15,400 bases of DNA from Candidatus Eiseniibacteriota bacterium (GCA_016928935.1 JAFGJU010000199.1:1-15400), one strand, 5' to 3'. Shown: positions 7,146 to 13,969, counted from the first letter of the stretch. The notes: a model not told the origin generated them from the letters alone. Numbers and translations: made by a program.

Positions 7146-8009
7146 TCACAAGACCGCTATGACCAGGTAGTAATAGACCGCGGGGGCGGCGAACAGAACG
7201 CTGTCGAACCTGTCCAGAAGCCCGCCGTGTCCGGGTATCATGTTGGACGAATCCTTGACTTCCGCTTCCCGCTTAATCATGGATTCCACCAAGTCACCCA
7301 ATTGAGAAGCCACGCAGACGATGAGGCCCAAGGCGACGACGTCCAGGGCGCTCAGGAAGTGAGCGAAGGTCGCCTTGGCCAACCAGGCCGCGAGCGGAGC
7401 GGTGAAGAGCGCGAACAGCGCTCCTTCGACCGACTTGCCGGGGCTCACCCTCGGAAAGAGTTTAGTCTTGCCGAAGAACCTCCCGCCCAAGTAGGCAGCC
7501 GTGTCGGATATCCAGGCCAGAAAGAACGGCAGGACGGCGTATCGGGCGCCGTCGCCGTAGTCGGTGCCGGTCCGGAGCGGCAGCTCCCGCAGCGCCACGA
7601 AGTGCCCTCCCAGCCATCCCACGTAAAGGACTCCGAAGATGGTCACGGCCATGTGCTTGACCGAGAACCTCTCCCCCTGACGAAACAGCTCCAGCGTAGC
7701 TATCAACATGAGGGCCGCCGTCAGAAGGAAGTCGGAGTAGAGCTCACTCCTGAAGTACACGTACCACGTGAGAACCAGGGTAGTTCCCACTCCTATCGCC
7801 CGGTAGGCCTGGTAGCCGGCCTTTCTCATCATTCGGTAGAATTCCAGCATGCTGAAGAGGAGGATCAGGTCCACGAAACCCAGGAAGTAGAACCGGCCCT
7901 CGACCGCCACGAAGACGAGCAGCGGGATGAAGATCAAGCCCATCAGGAGTCTCATGCGGAAGGACCTGTTCTCCTTGACGCGACCGATGCCCTCGCGAAG
8001 AGCCTCCAA
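7146..8009 (-). CDS. cdsA: Phosphatidate cytidylyltransferase (CDP-diglyceride synthase)
   Basis: A 287-residue polytopic inner-membrane enzyme making CDP-diacylglycerol from phosphatidic acid and CTP, the branch point for phospholipid synthesis. Several hydrophobic segments are visible (LLMGLIFIPLLVFVAV near the N terminus, then FLGFVDLILLF, and others through the protein). FFLAWISDTAAYLGGRFFGK (about 162-181) and the family signature SMIKREAEVKDSSNMIPGHG (243-262), continuing to GLLDRFD, with its KD and HGG...DR residues, are intact. I prefer the TTG start at 8009 because AAGGAGG (8015-8021) sits five bases before it. A GTG at 8027 lacks a good binding site, and an ATG at 7955 would remove 18 more residues but still keep the first helix. 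It sits in the usual uppS-cdsA-dxr order, 66 bases after uppS. Confidence 0.94.
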   Translation of the reverse strand: MEALREGIGRVKENRSFRMRLLMGLIFIPLLVFVAVEGRFYFLGFVDLILLFSMLEFYRMMRKAGYQAYRAIGVGTTLVLTWYVYFRSELYSDFLLTAALMLIATLELFRQGERFSVKHMAVTIFGVLYVGWLGGHFVALRELPLRTGTDYGDGARYAVLPFFLAWISDTAAYLGGRFFGKTKLFPRVSPGKSVEGALFALFTAPLAAWLAKATFAHFLSALDVVALGLIVCVASQLGDLVESMIKREAEVKDSSNMIPGHGGLLDRFDSVLFAAPAVYYYLVIAVL

Positions 8010-8014
8010 CTCAT

Positions 8015-8021
8015 CCTCCTT
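8015..8021 (-). promoter_or_regulatory. Consensus ribosome binding site for a TTG start of cdsA
   Basis: AAGGAGG on the minus strand, a full anti-SD match, lies 5 bases before the TTG at 8009. An out-of-frame ATG directly abuts it (GGAGGATG), with no spacing, so it is unlikely to compete. This is the evidence for a TTG rather than GTG start. Confidence 0.65.
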
Positions 8022-8075
8022 AAACACGCCGCAGAAGTGCGCCCTGCATCGCGCCGTCCGGACCGCTGGGGCGCC

Positions 8076-8822
8076 TCAATCCACCTTCCCGAACCGCCGG
8101 TCCCTTCTCTGATAATCACTCACTGCCTGGAATAGGTGCCTCTTTCTGAAGTCCGGCCACAGCGTGTCGGTCACCCATATCTCGGAGTAGGCCAGCTGCC
8201 AGAGAAGGAAATTGCTGATCCTGAGCTCGCCGCTGGTCCGGATCAGCAGGTCGGGGTCCGGCAGGCCGGCCGTGTAAAGATAGCCCTCAAAGAACTGCTC
8301 GTCTATCTCTCCGCGTCTCAGTCGCTCAGGCCTTTCCGCGACCATCTTCTTCACTGCGTCCACTATCTCCGCGCGGCCTCCGTAGCTGATGGCCAGGTTC
8401 AAGAGCAGGCCCCTGCCCCCCTTCAGATACTGTGTGGTCTCGGCCAACGTGTCCTGCACACGCGACGGCAGGTCCTCCAATCGGCCGACCGCAGCCAGCC
8501 GGACGTCGTTCTGCCTGAGCTCCTCCCGTTCCTCCCGCAGAGTCTGCTCCAAAAACCTCATCAGGGCGGCCACCTCCGCCCGCGGCCGGCTCCAGTTCTC
8601 GACCGAAAACGTGTACAGAGTGAGCACCCCGACACCCAACTCGACGCAGCCCTCCACCGCTTCGCGCACGGCCTTGCGGCCGGCCCTGTGGCCGTGTATG
8701 CGCGGCAGGCCCCTGCGCTTCGCCCAGCGCCCGTTTCCATCCATGATGATGGCCACGTGCCTCGGAACGTCGCCGCCGCGCTTGACTCTCTCCGCGGTCT
8801 CGTCTGGTCTAGGCTTCCTCAA
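8076..8822 (-). CDS. uppS: Isoprenyl transferase (undecaprenyl diphosphate synthase)
   Basis: A 248-residue cis-prenyltransferase that extends farnesyl diphosphate with isopentenyl diphosphate to make the C55 carrier lipid for peptidoglycan and O-antigen assembly. Motifs: HVAIIMDGNGRWAKRRG (22-38) with catalytic Asp28, HGHRAG (43-48), YTFSVENWSRP (70-80), LAISYGGRAEI (143-153), and DPDLLIRTSGELRISNF (189-205), followed by LLWQLAYSEIW. No ATG is available before the first conserved motif. The TTG at 8822 with GGGAG nine bases upstream is the best start and gives a normal length. The likely terminator hairpin after frr lies 29 bases before this start, so expression may depend on readthrough or an unrecognised promoter. 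Confidence 0.95.
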   Translation of the reverse strand: MRKPRPDETAERVKRGGDVPRHVAIIMDGNGRWAKRRGLPRIHGHRAGRKAVREAVEGCVELGVGVLTLYTFSVENWSRPRAEVAALMRFLEQTLREEREELRQNDVRLAAVGRLEDLPSRVQDTLAETTQYLKGGRGLLLNLAISYGGRAEIVDAVKKMVAERPERLRRGEIDEQFFEGYLYTAGLPDPDLLIRTSGELRISNFLLWQLAYSEIWVTDTLWPDFRKRHLFQAVSDYQRRDRRFGKVD

Positions 8823-8850
8823 ACGCTCACACTCCCGGAGACGGCCCGCT

Positions 8851-8885
8851 CACAAAACGCGGCTGGCCTTCACACCGCCAGCCGC
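8851..8885 (-). terminator. Intrinsic terminator or attenuator after frr
   Basis: On the minus strand GCGGCTGGC (8877-8885) pairs perfectly with GCCAGCCGC (8859-8867) around a 9-base loop and is followed by GTTTTGTG. The stem is strong but the U-run is short (four), so termination may be partial. It sits between frr (stop at 8930) and uppS (start at 8822) and separates the translation operon from the lipid genes. The rest of the 107-base gap shows no clear promoter. Confidence 0.7.
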
Positions 8886-8929
8886 AAGTTAACACAGATC
8901 AGGAAACAGCAGCATTCGCGCGAGTCCCC

Positions 8930-9487
8930 TCACACCTCCATGATCTCAGCTTCCTTCTTCGACAGCAGCTCCTCCATCTGCGCTATGTGCTTGTCCGTCA
9001 GTTTCTGGACCTCGGCCTGCGACTTCTTCTCCGAGTCTTCGGAGAGCTTCTTGTCTTTCTCGAGCTTCTTCAGCTCCTCGTTCCCGTCGCGCCTGATGTT
9101 GCGGATGGCCACCCGGCCCTCCTCCACCATCTTCTTGACGACCTTCACCAGGTCGTGCCTGCGCTCCTCGTTGAGCGGCGGTATCGGTATCCTGAGCACT
9201 TGGCCGTCGCTGATTGGGTTCAGCCCGAGGTCGGATTTCTGGATGGCCTTGCCGATCTCGGCCACCATGGCCTTGTCCCAGGGTTGGACGACCAGCAGTC
9301 TGGGCTCCGGAGCGCTCACGCCCGCCACCTGGCTGATCGGCACGTGAGACCCGTAGTACTCGACCCTTATGGGGTCGAGTAGAGCCGTAGTGGCCTTCCC
9401 CGTCCGCACCGAGGCCAGCTCCTGCCTCAGTCGCTCCACCGCTTTCTTCATCCTCTGCTCTACGTTCGCGAGTACCTCTTTCTCCAT
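8930..9487 (-). CDS. frr: Ribosome recycling factor
   Basis: A 185-residue cytosolic protein that, with EF-G, splits post-termination ribosomes. The length is exactly family-typical. The N-terminal helix (MEKEVLANVEQRMKKAVERL) and RTGKATTALLDPIRVEYYG (28-46) are followed by the domain II segment LLVVQPWDKAMVAEIGKAI (64-82), LGLNPISDGQVLRIPIPPL (87-105) and the hinge/helix RVAIRNIRRDGNEELKKLEK (125-144). A long charged helix with heptad-like spacing ends the protein. The ATG at 9487 is one base after the pyrH stop codon, so the two genes are translationally linked. The stop is TGA. Confidence 0.97.
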   Translation of the reverse strand: MEKEVLANVEQRMKKAVERLRQELASVRTGKATTALLDPIRVEYYGSHVPISQVAGVSAPEPRLLVVQPWDKAMVAEIGKAIQKSDLGLNPISDGQVLRIPIPPLNEERRHDLVKVVKKMVEEGRVAIRNIRRDGNEELKKLEKDKKLSEDSEKKSQAEVQKLTDKHIAQMEELLSKKEAEIMEV

Positions 9488-9488
9488 G

Positions 9489-10208
9489 CTAGCACTCTCC
9501 GACTAGAGTCCCGACAGTCTCACCGAGGACTGCCTTCTTGAGGTTGCCTTGAGTGTTCACGTCGAACACGATTATGGGCAGCCTGTTCTCCCTGCAGAGC
9601 GTTATTGCCGTAGAATCCATCACCCTGAGCCCCTTCGTGAGGACATCCATGTAAGCCACCCTGTCTAGAAACACGGCGTTCGGGTCCGTGGCCGGGTCGG
9701 CCGTGTACACTCCCTTGACTCTGGTGGCCTTCAGCAGCACCTGTGCGCCGATCTCGATGGCCCTCAACACTGCGGCGGTGTCCGTGGTGAAGTAGGGGTT
9801 GCCGGTGCCGCCCGCCATGATGGTCACGCGGCCCTTCTCCAGGTGTCTGACGGCTCTGCGCCTGATGTAGGGTTCGGCCAGCTGAGCCATGGTGATGGCC
9901 GACAAGACTCTCGTCTGAAGTCCGCGCTTCTCCAGATGGTCTTGAACGGCGAGGGCGTTGATGATGGTGGCGAGCATGCCCATGTAGTCGGCGTTGACCC
10001 TGTCCATGCCGCCGCGCTCTGCCTCAGTGCCCCTGAATATGTTCCCGCCGCCGACGACTACGCCGACCTGGACACCCAGGCCGGCGATCTCGGCAATTTC
10101 GGAACCCACGGCGGCAAGCCGGTCCTGAGAGATGCCGTGTTCTCTCTCCCCGGCGAGGACCTGCCCGCTGAGCTTGAGAAGTATGCGTTCGTATCTGATC
10201 TGAGGCAT
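9489..10208 (-). CDS. pyrH: Uridylate (UMP) kinase
   Basis: A 239-residue amino-acid-kinase-family enzyme that makes UDP from UMP and ATP; the bacterial form is hexameric and usually regulated by GTP and UTP. Motifs: RILLKLSGQVLAG (8-20), VVVGGGNIFRG (50-60), AGGTGNPYFTTDTAA (132-146), LLKATRVKGVYTADP (158-172) and VMDSTAITLC (196-205). I chose the ATG at 10208, which gives the usual short N terminus before the first strand. A GTG at 10229 would add seven residues and overlap tsf by ten bases. It sits in the widespread rpsB-tsf-pyrH-frr order. The stop is TAG, one base before frr. Confidence 0.97.
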   Translation of the reverse strand: MPQIRYERILLKLSGQVLAGEREHGISQDRLAAVGSEIAEIAGLGVQVGVVVGGGNIFRGTEAERGGMDRVNADYMGMLATIINALAVQDHLEKRGLQTRVLSAITMAQLAEPYIRRRAVRHLEKGRVTIMAGGTGNPYFTTDTAAVLRAIEIGAQVLLKATRVKGVYTADPATDPNAVFLDRVAYMDVLTKGLRVMDSTAITLCRENRLPIIVFDVNTQGNLKKAVLGETVGTLVGEC

Positions 10209-10219
10209 CTCCGCGCCTG

Positions 10220-10819
10220 CTAGGAACACTGGCCCAGACGAAAACGCGAGAATCTCCTAATCACAATGTTCTCACCAAACTTCGCGGTGGCTTCCTTCAC
10301 CACCTCTTCCATGGTCCTCTTGGGGTCCTTTATGAAGGGCTGTTCCATCAGGCAGCTTTCCTTGTAGAACTTGTCCAGCCGCCCCTGCACGATCTTCTCG
10401 ATTACCTGGGCCGGCTTGCCCGAATCCTTGATCTGGGCGGCCAGGATCTCTTTCTCTTTGTTCAGCACGTCCTCCGGCACCTCGTCGCGCTTGACGACTA
10501 GAGGCTCGCTGGCCACGACCTGCATGGCCACGTCCCGCACCAGGGCCTTGAAGCCGTCCGTCCTGGCCACGAAATCGGTCTCGCAGTTCACCTCCACTAT
10601 GGCTCCGACCCTGTTGCCGGGGTGTATGTAGGCCTCCACCAACCCCTCGGAAGCCACCCTGGAAGCCTTCTTGGCCGCGGCGGCTATCCCGGCCTTGCGC
10701 AAGTGCTCTATCGCCTTGTCCAGGTCACCGCTGCACTCTGCGAGGGCCTTCTTGCAGTCCATCATGCCAGCTCCGGTCCTCTCCCTGAGCTGTCTTATCA
10801 ACTCGGTGCTAATGTCCAT
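10220..10819 (-). CDS. tsf: Elongation factor Ts (short form)
   Basis: A 199-residue guanine-nucleotide exchange factor for EF-Tu. It has the N-terminal UBA-like domain (ELIRQLRERTGAGMMDCKKAL, 6-26) and the EF-Tu-contacting TDFVAR motif (81-86) in NCETDFVARTDGF. The core ends with FGENIVIRRFSRF. It is far shorter than the 283-residue E. coli protein and near the length of the Thermus form, so it lacks the second core repeat/coiled-coil insertion. The ATG at 10819 is chosen because GGAGG lies six bases before it and the protein then starts at the family-typical residue. This start lies inside the last codons of rpsB (11-base overlap). The stop is TAG. Confidence 0.97.
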   Translation of the reverse strand: MDISTELIRQLRERTGAGMMDCKKALAECSGDLDKAIEHLRKAGIAAAAKKASRVASEGLVEAYIHPGNRVGAIVEVNCETDFVARTDGFKALVRDVAMQVVASEPLVVKRDEVPEDVLNKEKEILAAQIKDSGKPAQVIEKIVQGRLDKFYKESCLMEQPFIKDPKRTMEEVVKEATAKFGENIVIRRFSRFRLGQCS

Positions 10820-11702
10820 CTGTAGCCTCCGGTTTCGTCTTTCTGTCTCTTCTGGCCGGCCTGGCCCCGGGCGGTGTTGCGTCGCCCCGAGGCCGTCGCG
10901 CCTCGTGGTGCGCCTTCTCGGCAGCGCCCTCGGTCTCCGCGGCCTCCTCGCTGCCGTCCCCGCCCTCACCGCCGTCGCGGGCCGCCGCCGCGGCCAGCTC
11001 GGCGTCCTGGCCCTCGCTGGCCTCCTGCAGGCCCTCTATGACGGAATCGCCGACCATGCGACAGAACAGGCGTATCGCCCTTATCGCGTCGTCGTTGCCC
11101 GGGATGGGGTAGTCAATCACGTCCGGGTCGCAGTTGGTGTCCACGATCCCCACTATGGGTATCTTCAGCTTGTTTGCCTCCTGAACAGCGATCTTCTCTT
11201 TCTTGGTGTCGATGATAAAAAGGAGCTTGGGCAGCACGTCCAGCTCCTTGATGCCGCTGAATATTTTCTCGAGCCGCTGCCTCTGTTTCTCCAGCTGCGC
11301 AACTTCCTTCTTGGACAGCTTGTCGTACGTGCCGTCCTGGCTCATCATGTCCAGGTCTTTGAGCCTTTTGATGTTGGAACGGATGGTCCTGAAGTTGGTC
11401 AGCATGCCGCCCAGCCAGCGCTCGGACACGTAGAACATGCCGCAGCGAAGGGCCTCCTGCACGATGGCGTCCTTGGCCTGCTTCTTCGTCCCGACCATAA
11501 GGACCCTACCGCCGCCCCTGGCCACTTCTCTGATTCTCTCCTTGGCCACCTCTATGCACTTCAGGGTCTGCTGCAGGTCGATGATGTAGATCCCGCTTCT
11601 CTCGATGAAGATGTAATCCTTCATCTTGGGGTTCCATCGCCTGGTCTGGTGCCCGAAGTGCACTCCGGCTTCGAGCAGCTCCTTCATTCCGATCTGAGAC
11701 AT
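10809..11702 (-). CDS. rpsB: 30S ribosomal protein S2 with a long charged C-terminal tail
   Basis: A 297-residue small-subunit protein (E. coli S2 has 241). The conserved core runs to about residue 228: MKELLEAGVHFGHQTRRWNP (6-25), IYIIDLQQT (38-46), VLMVGTKKQAKDAI (67-80), WLGGMLTNFRT (96-106), and IPIVGIVDTNCDPDVIDYPI (181-200), continuing to PGNDDAIRAI. Beyond this is a low-complexity tail, acidic at 229-262 and basic at 265-290, of no recognisable fold. The start is ATG at 11702 with AAGGAGG four bases upstream (the adjacent GTG is not needed). The 3' end overlaps tsf and contains its ribosome binding site. A 108-base gap separates it from rpsI; I see no convincing promoter or terminator in it. 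The stop is TAG. Confidence 0.97.
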   Translation of the reverse strand: MSQIGMKELLEAGVHFGHQTRRWNPKMKDYIFIERSGIYIIDLQQTLKCIEVAKERIREVARGGGRVLMVGTKKQAKDAIVQEALRCGMFYVSERWLGGMLTNFRTIRSNIKRLKDLDMMSQDGTYDKLSKKEVAQLEKQRQRLEKIFSGIKELDVLPKLLFIIDTKKEKIAVQEANKLKIPIVGIVDTNCDPDVIDYPIPGNDDAIRAIRLFCRMVGDSVIEGLQEASEGQDAELAAAAARDGGEGGDGSEEAAETEGAAEKAHHEARRPRGDATPPGARPARRDRKTKPEATDGH

Positions 11703-11810
11703 CACTCCTCCTTGTGCCGCGGTTTTGGTCCTCCGTCTCCAGAAGGCCCCCGGACCCGGCGGGAGCCACCGCGTACTTCCGAGAGACGTGTGTGGTCGAT
11801 AGCTTCTCTG

Positions 11811-12203
11811 CTACCTCTTCGAGAACTGGAACCTCTTCCGGGCTCCGGGCTGTCCGTACTTCTTGCGCTCCTTCATCCTGGGATCCCTCGTCAGGAAGCC
11901 CTCCTTGCGGAGCGCGCCTGAGAGCTCGGGCTGAGCCGACTTCAGAGCTCTTGCGATCCCAAGACTGACCGCGCCCGCTTGGCCGCTGAGGCCGCCGCCC
12001 GCTACCCTGACGACAACGTCGTACCTGGTCAGCGTGCCGGTCACGGCCATCGGTCCCTCTGCCTGTGTCACAAGATTCTTGCGCCCGAAGTAGTTCTCGA
12101 AGCTCTTCGTGTTGATCGTCTTCTGACCGGTGCCGGGCGCAATCCGCACCCTCGCCACTGCGTCTTTTCTTCTACCCGTCCCTATGAAAACTGCGGACGA
12201 CAT
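11811..12203 (-). CDS. rpsI: 30S ribosomal protein S9
   Basis: A 130-residue small-subunit protein whose C-terminal Lys-Arg tail reaches the P-site tRNA. Features: FIGTGRRKDAVARVRI (6-21), YFGRKNL (38-44), DVVVRVAGGGLSGQAGAVSL (64-83), LTRDPRMKERKKYGQPGARK (104-123) and the conserved C-terminal end RFQFSKR. The length is normal. The start is ATG with GGAGG about six bases upstream. It follows rplM by 16 bases, the near-universal L13-S9 pair. The stop is TAG. Confidence 0.98.
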   Translation of the reverse strand: MSSAVFIGTGRRKDAVARVRIAPGTGQKTINTKSFENYFGRKNLVTQAEGPMAVTGTLTRYDVVVRVAGGGLSGQAGAVSLGIARALKSAQPELSGALRKEGFLTRDPRMKERKKYGQPGARKRFQFSKR

Positions 12204-12219
12204 CTCAACCTCCGTAAAC

Positions 12220-12660
12220 CTAAGTCAGTTTCCCCGGGGCCCAGGCCCTGGGGTTCTGAGCCGAGTGGGGATGGCCGGGCCCCCTGTAAACGTGGAGCTT
12301 CTTCGCCATCTTTCTGCCGAGCCTGTTGTGAGGAAGCATCCCCTTGACGGCGTGCATGAGGACCTCTTCGGGTTCCTTCTGAATGAGCTCCTTGTACGAC
12401 GTGAACTTCGCGCCACCGGGATAGCCGCTGAATCTGAAATAAGTCTTGGTCTCGGCCTTGCTGCCCGTCAGGCGCACCTTTTCCGCATTGACGACCACGA
12501 CGTGATCGCCGATGTCCGTCTGCCGGCTGAAGCCCGGTTTACCCTTGCCCATGAGCGCGTAAGCTATCCGGCTGGAAAGCCTGCCCAGGGTCATGCCGGC
12601 CGCGTCCACCACCAACCACTCCACCGGAACGTTCTCCCTCTTTACAAAACTGGTCCTCAT
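12220..12660 (-). CDS. rplM: 50S ribosomal protein L13
   Basis: A 146-residue large-subunit protein important early in 50S assembly. Features: WLVVDAAGMTLGRLSSRIA (15-33), GDHVVVVNAEKVRLTGSKA (51-69), YFRFSGYPGG (74-83), AVKGMLPHNRLGRKMAKKLH (104-123) and VYRGPGHPHSAQNP (124-137). The start is ATG with GAGGTG eight bases upstream. It is the first gene after the promoter at 12770-12798 and the structured leader, so it heads the translation operon. In E. coli the L13/S9 operon is autoregulated by L13 at its leader; similar control here is an inference. The stop is TAG. Confidence 0.98.
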   Translation of the reverse strand: MRTSFVKRENVPVEWLVVDAAGMTLGRLSSRIAYALMGKGKPGFSRQTDIGDHVVVVNAEKVRLTGSKAETKTYFRFSGYPGGAKFTSYKELIQKEPEEVLMHAVKGMLPHNRLGRKMAKKLHVYRGPGHPHSAQNPRAWAPGKLT

Positions 12661-12739
12661 TAACGAAACACCTCACAACTTCATACGGAATTACGGATTA
12701 CGGCCTCCCCCGGACTTCTCCCCGGCGGCCTGTCAAGAT

Positions 12740-12760
12740 GCGCGGCCCGAGGGGCCGCGC
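12740..12760 (-). promoter_or_regulatory. GC-rich hairpin near the 5' end of the rplM leader
   Basis: A stem of nine perfect GC pairs (GCGCGGCCC with GGGCCGCGC) surrounds a 3-base loop. Allowing one bulged A it extends by AAGAT/ATCTT pairs (12735-12766). It lies just after the predicted transcription start, about 80 bases before rplM. Only TCTT follows on the transcribed strand, so it is a weak terminator candidate. A 5' stabilising stem or a leader element for ribosomal-protein feedback fits better. It might also stop transcripts coming from mtnA. Confidence 0.6.
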
Positions 12761-12769
12761 AATCTTCGA

Positions 12770-12798
12770 ATTCTACAAGGCAACGGGAAGACTGTCAA
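12770..12798 (-). promoter_or_regulatory. Sigma70-type promoter of the rplM operon
   Basis: On the minus strand a perfect TTGACA (12793-12798), a 17-base spacer and TAGAAT (12770-12775; one mismatch to TATAAT) make a near-consensus promoter. Transcription would begin near 12763, leaving a leader of about 100 bases before rplM. The placement in the 259-base mtnA-rplM gap, before highly expressed genes, supports it. Confidence 0.8.
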
Positions 12799-12919
12799 CA
12801 CAATACTCGCGCGCGGCCTATACCCCGTCTCCCTGCCGGCGTCACCGCCCTCGTCTGCGACCGAGGCAGGCAGCGGTCGTTCGGGTCCCTCTTCCCCGCT
12901 TGGGCGACGCGCCCCGCGC

Positions 12920-13969
12920 TCACGCCAATCGTCCGTCGTAGGGCGGGGCCAGCACGCCCTTCTCCGTTATTATTGCCGACACCAACCGGTTGGGCACTAC
13001 GTCGAAGGCGGGGTTCTCTATGCGCGCCCCCTGGGGCACGGTGCGGCGGCCGAAGAAGGACGCCAACTCCTCCTCTCCTCTCAACTCAATCGGGATGCAC
13101 GTTCCGTCGCGCAGCGAGAGGTCTATCGAGGAATACGGGCAGGCCACGTAGAAGGGAACCCCGTGCTCCCCGGCCGCCACGGCCAGCGAATAGGAGCCTA
13201 TCTTGTTCGCCGCGTCGCCGTTCGCGGCCACCCGGTCGGCTCCGACCAGAACGCAGTTCACTCTGCCCTGCTTCATCATCCAGGCCGCAGCCGAATCGCA
13301 TATCACCGTCACTTCTATTCCGCGGGCCACGAGCTCCCACGCCGTCAGCCTCGCTCCCTGGAGGAGCGGCCTGGTCTCGTCCGCGATGACTCTTATCCTT
13401 TTCCCGCCCCGGACCGCCGCGTAGACGACGGCCAGAGCGGTCCCACTCCCGGCCGTGGCCAGGGCACCCGCGTTGCAGTGCGTCAGCACCGTGTCGCCGT
13501 CCTTGAGCAGTCGTTCGCCGTTCACGCCTATTCTCTCGCAGAGCCGTTTGTCTTCCTCCGCTATGTCCAGAGCTTCGCGCAAGAGTCTTTGGCGCACACT
13601 TCCGGCGCCCTCCCCGACTGACAGCTCCAAAGCCCTCCGCATTCTCTCCAGAGCCCACGACAGGTTGACCGCAGTGGGCCTGGTCTCGCCCAAGAGCCGT
13701 ATCGCGGCCAGCGCCTTGTCGCTCACCGCTGTGTCCGCGCAGTCCCGGGCTGCCAGCGCCACACCCAGGGCCGCGGTCACGCCTATGGCAGGCGCGCCTC
13801 TGACCTTCAGCGTCCGGATGGCCTCGGCCACTTCTTCCGGCGAGACGAGGTCGACGTATTTGAGCTCGACCGGAAGCGCGGTCTGGTCGATTATCCTGAC
13901 CGCTCCGCCGACCCATTCCACGGTGCGCGGCACGGCATGCTCGCTCCTCCCGCCTTGCTCAGTCCCCAC
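12920..13969 (-). CDS. mtnA: S-methyl-5-thioribose-1-phosphate isomerase
   Basis: A 349-residue aldose-ketose isomerase of the eIF2B-like family that converts methylthioribose 1-phosphate to methylthioribulose 1-phosphate in methionine salvage. Motifs: VPRTVEW at the N terminus, LKVRGAPAIGVTAALG (about 55-69), RPTAVNLSWALERM (97-110), THCNAGALAT with catalytic Cys165, ETRPLLQGARLTAWEL (198-213), VLVGADRVAANGDAANKIG with catalytic Asp245, and NPAFDVVP (319-326). I chose the GTG at 13969, which overlaps the dtd-maf stop by 11 bases after a purine-rich AAAGGGGGG. A GTG at 13933 after GGGAGGAG is a real alternative and would start at VPRTVEW. No other salvage gene is in the window, so its partner enzymes lie elsewhere. 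A 259-base gap to rplM carries a promoter. Confidence 0.94.
   Translation of the reverse strand: MGTEQGGRSEHAVPRTVEWVGGAVRIIDQTALPVELKYVDLVSPEEVAEAIRTLKVRGAPAIGVTAALGVALAARDCADTAVSDKALAAIRLLGETRPTAVNLSWALERMRRALELSVGEGAGSVRQRLLREALDIAEEDKRLCERIGVNGERLLKDGDTVLTHCNAGALATAGSGTALAVVYAAVRGGKRIRVIADETRPLLQGARLTAWELVARGIEVTVICDSAAAWMMKQGRVNCVLVGADRVAANGDAANKIGSYSLAVAAGEHGVPFYVACPYSSIDLSLRDGTCIPIELRGEEELASFFGRRTVPQGARIENPAFDVVPNRLVSAIITEKGVLAPPYDGRLA

Noticed and set aside
5755..7170. Long plus-strand open frame of 471 codons opposite dxr and hldA
   Set aside because: It is antisense to two clearly homologous genes, is rich in Arg/Pro/Gly/His as expected of a GC-rich shadow frame, and shows no recognisable motif.
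8136..9347. Plus-strand frame of 403 codons opposite uppS and frr
   Set aside because: It mirrors conserved genes, has a low-complexity Ser/Phe-rich end from the frr antisense, and no family features.
10209..10229. GTG at 10229 as the pyrH start
   Set aside because: It adds seven residues not typical of the family and overlaps tsf; the ATG at 10208 starts just before the conserved RILLKLSG.
11703..11810. Terminator or leader structure in the rpsI-rpsB gap
   Set aside because: Only a 5-bp GGTCC/GGACC pairing around 20 bases is visible, with no U-tract and no promoter hexamers.
10671..11921. Plus-strand frame of 416 codons opposite tsf, rpsB and rpsI
   Set aside because: Leu/Val/His-rich antisense shadow across three essential genes, with no independent start signal.
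12731..12736. Second TTGACA in the rplM leader as a promoter
   Set aside because: No -10-like hexamer lies 15-19 bases downstream; that stretch is almost all G and C.
12902..12914. GGGCG-CGT-CGCCC hairpin as the mtnA terminator
   Set aside because: The stem is only 5 bp and no run of T follows on the minus strand.
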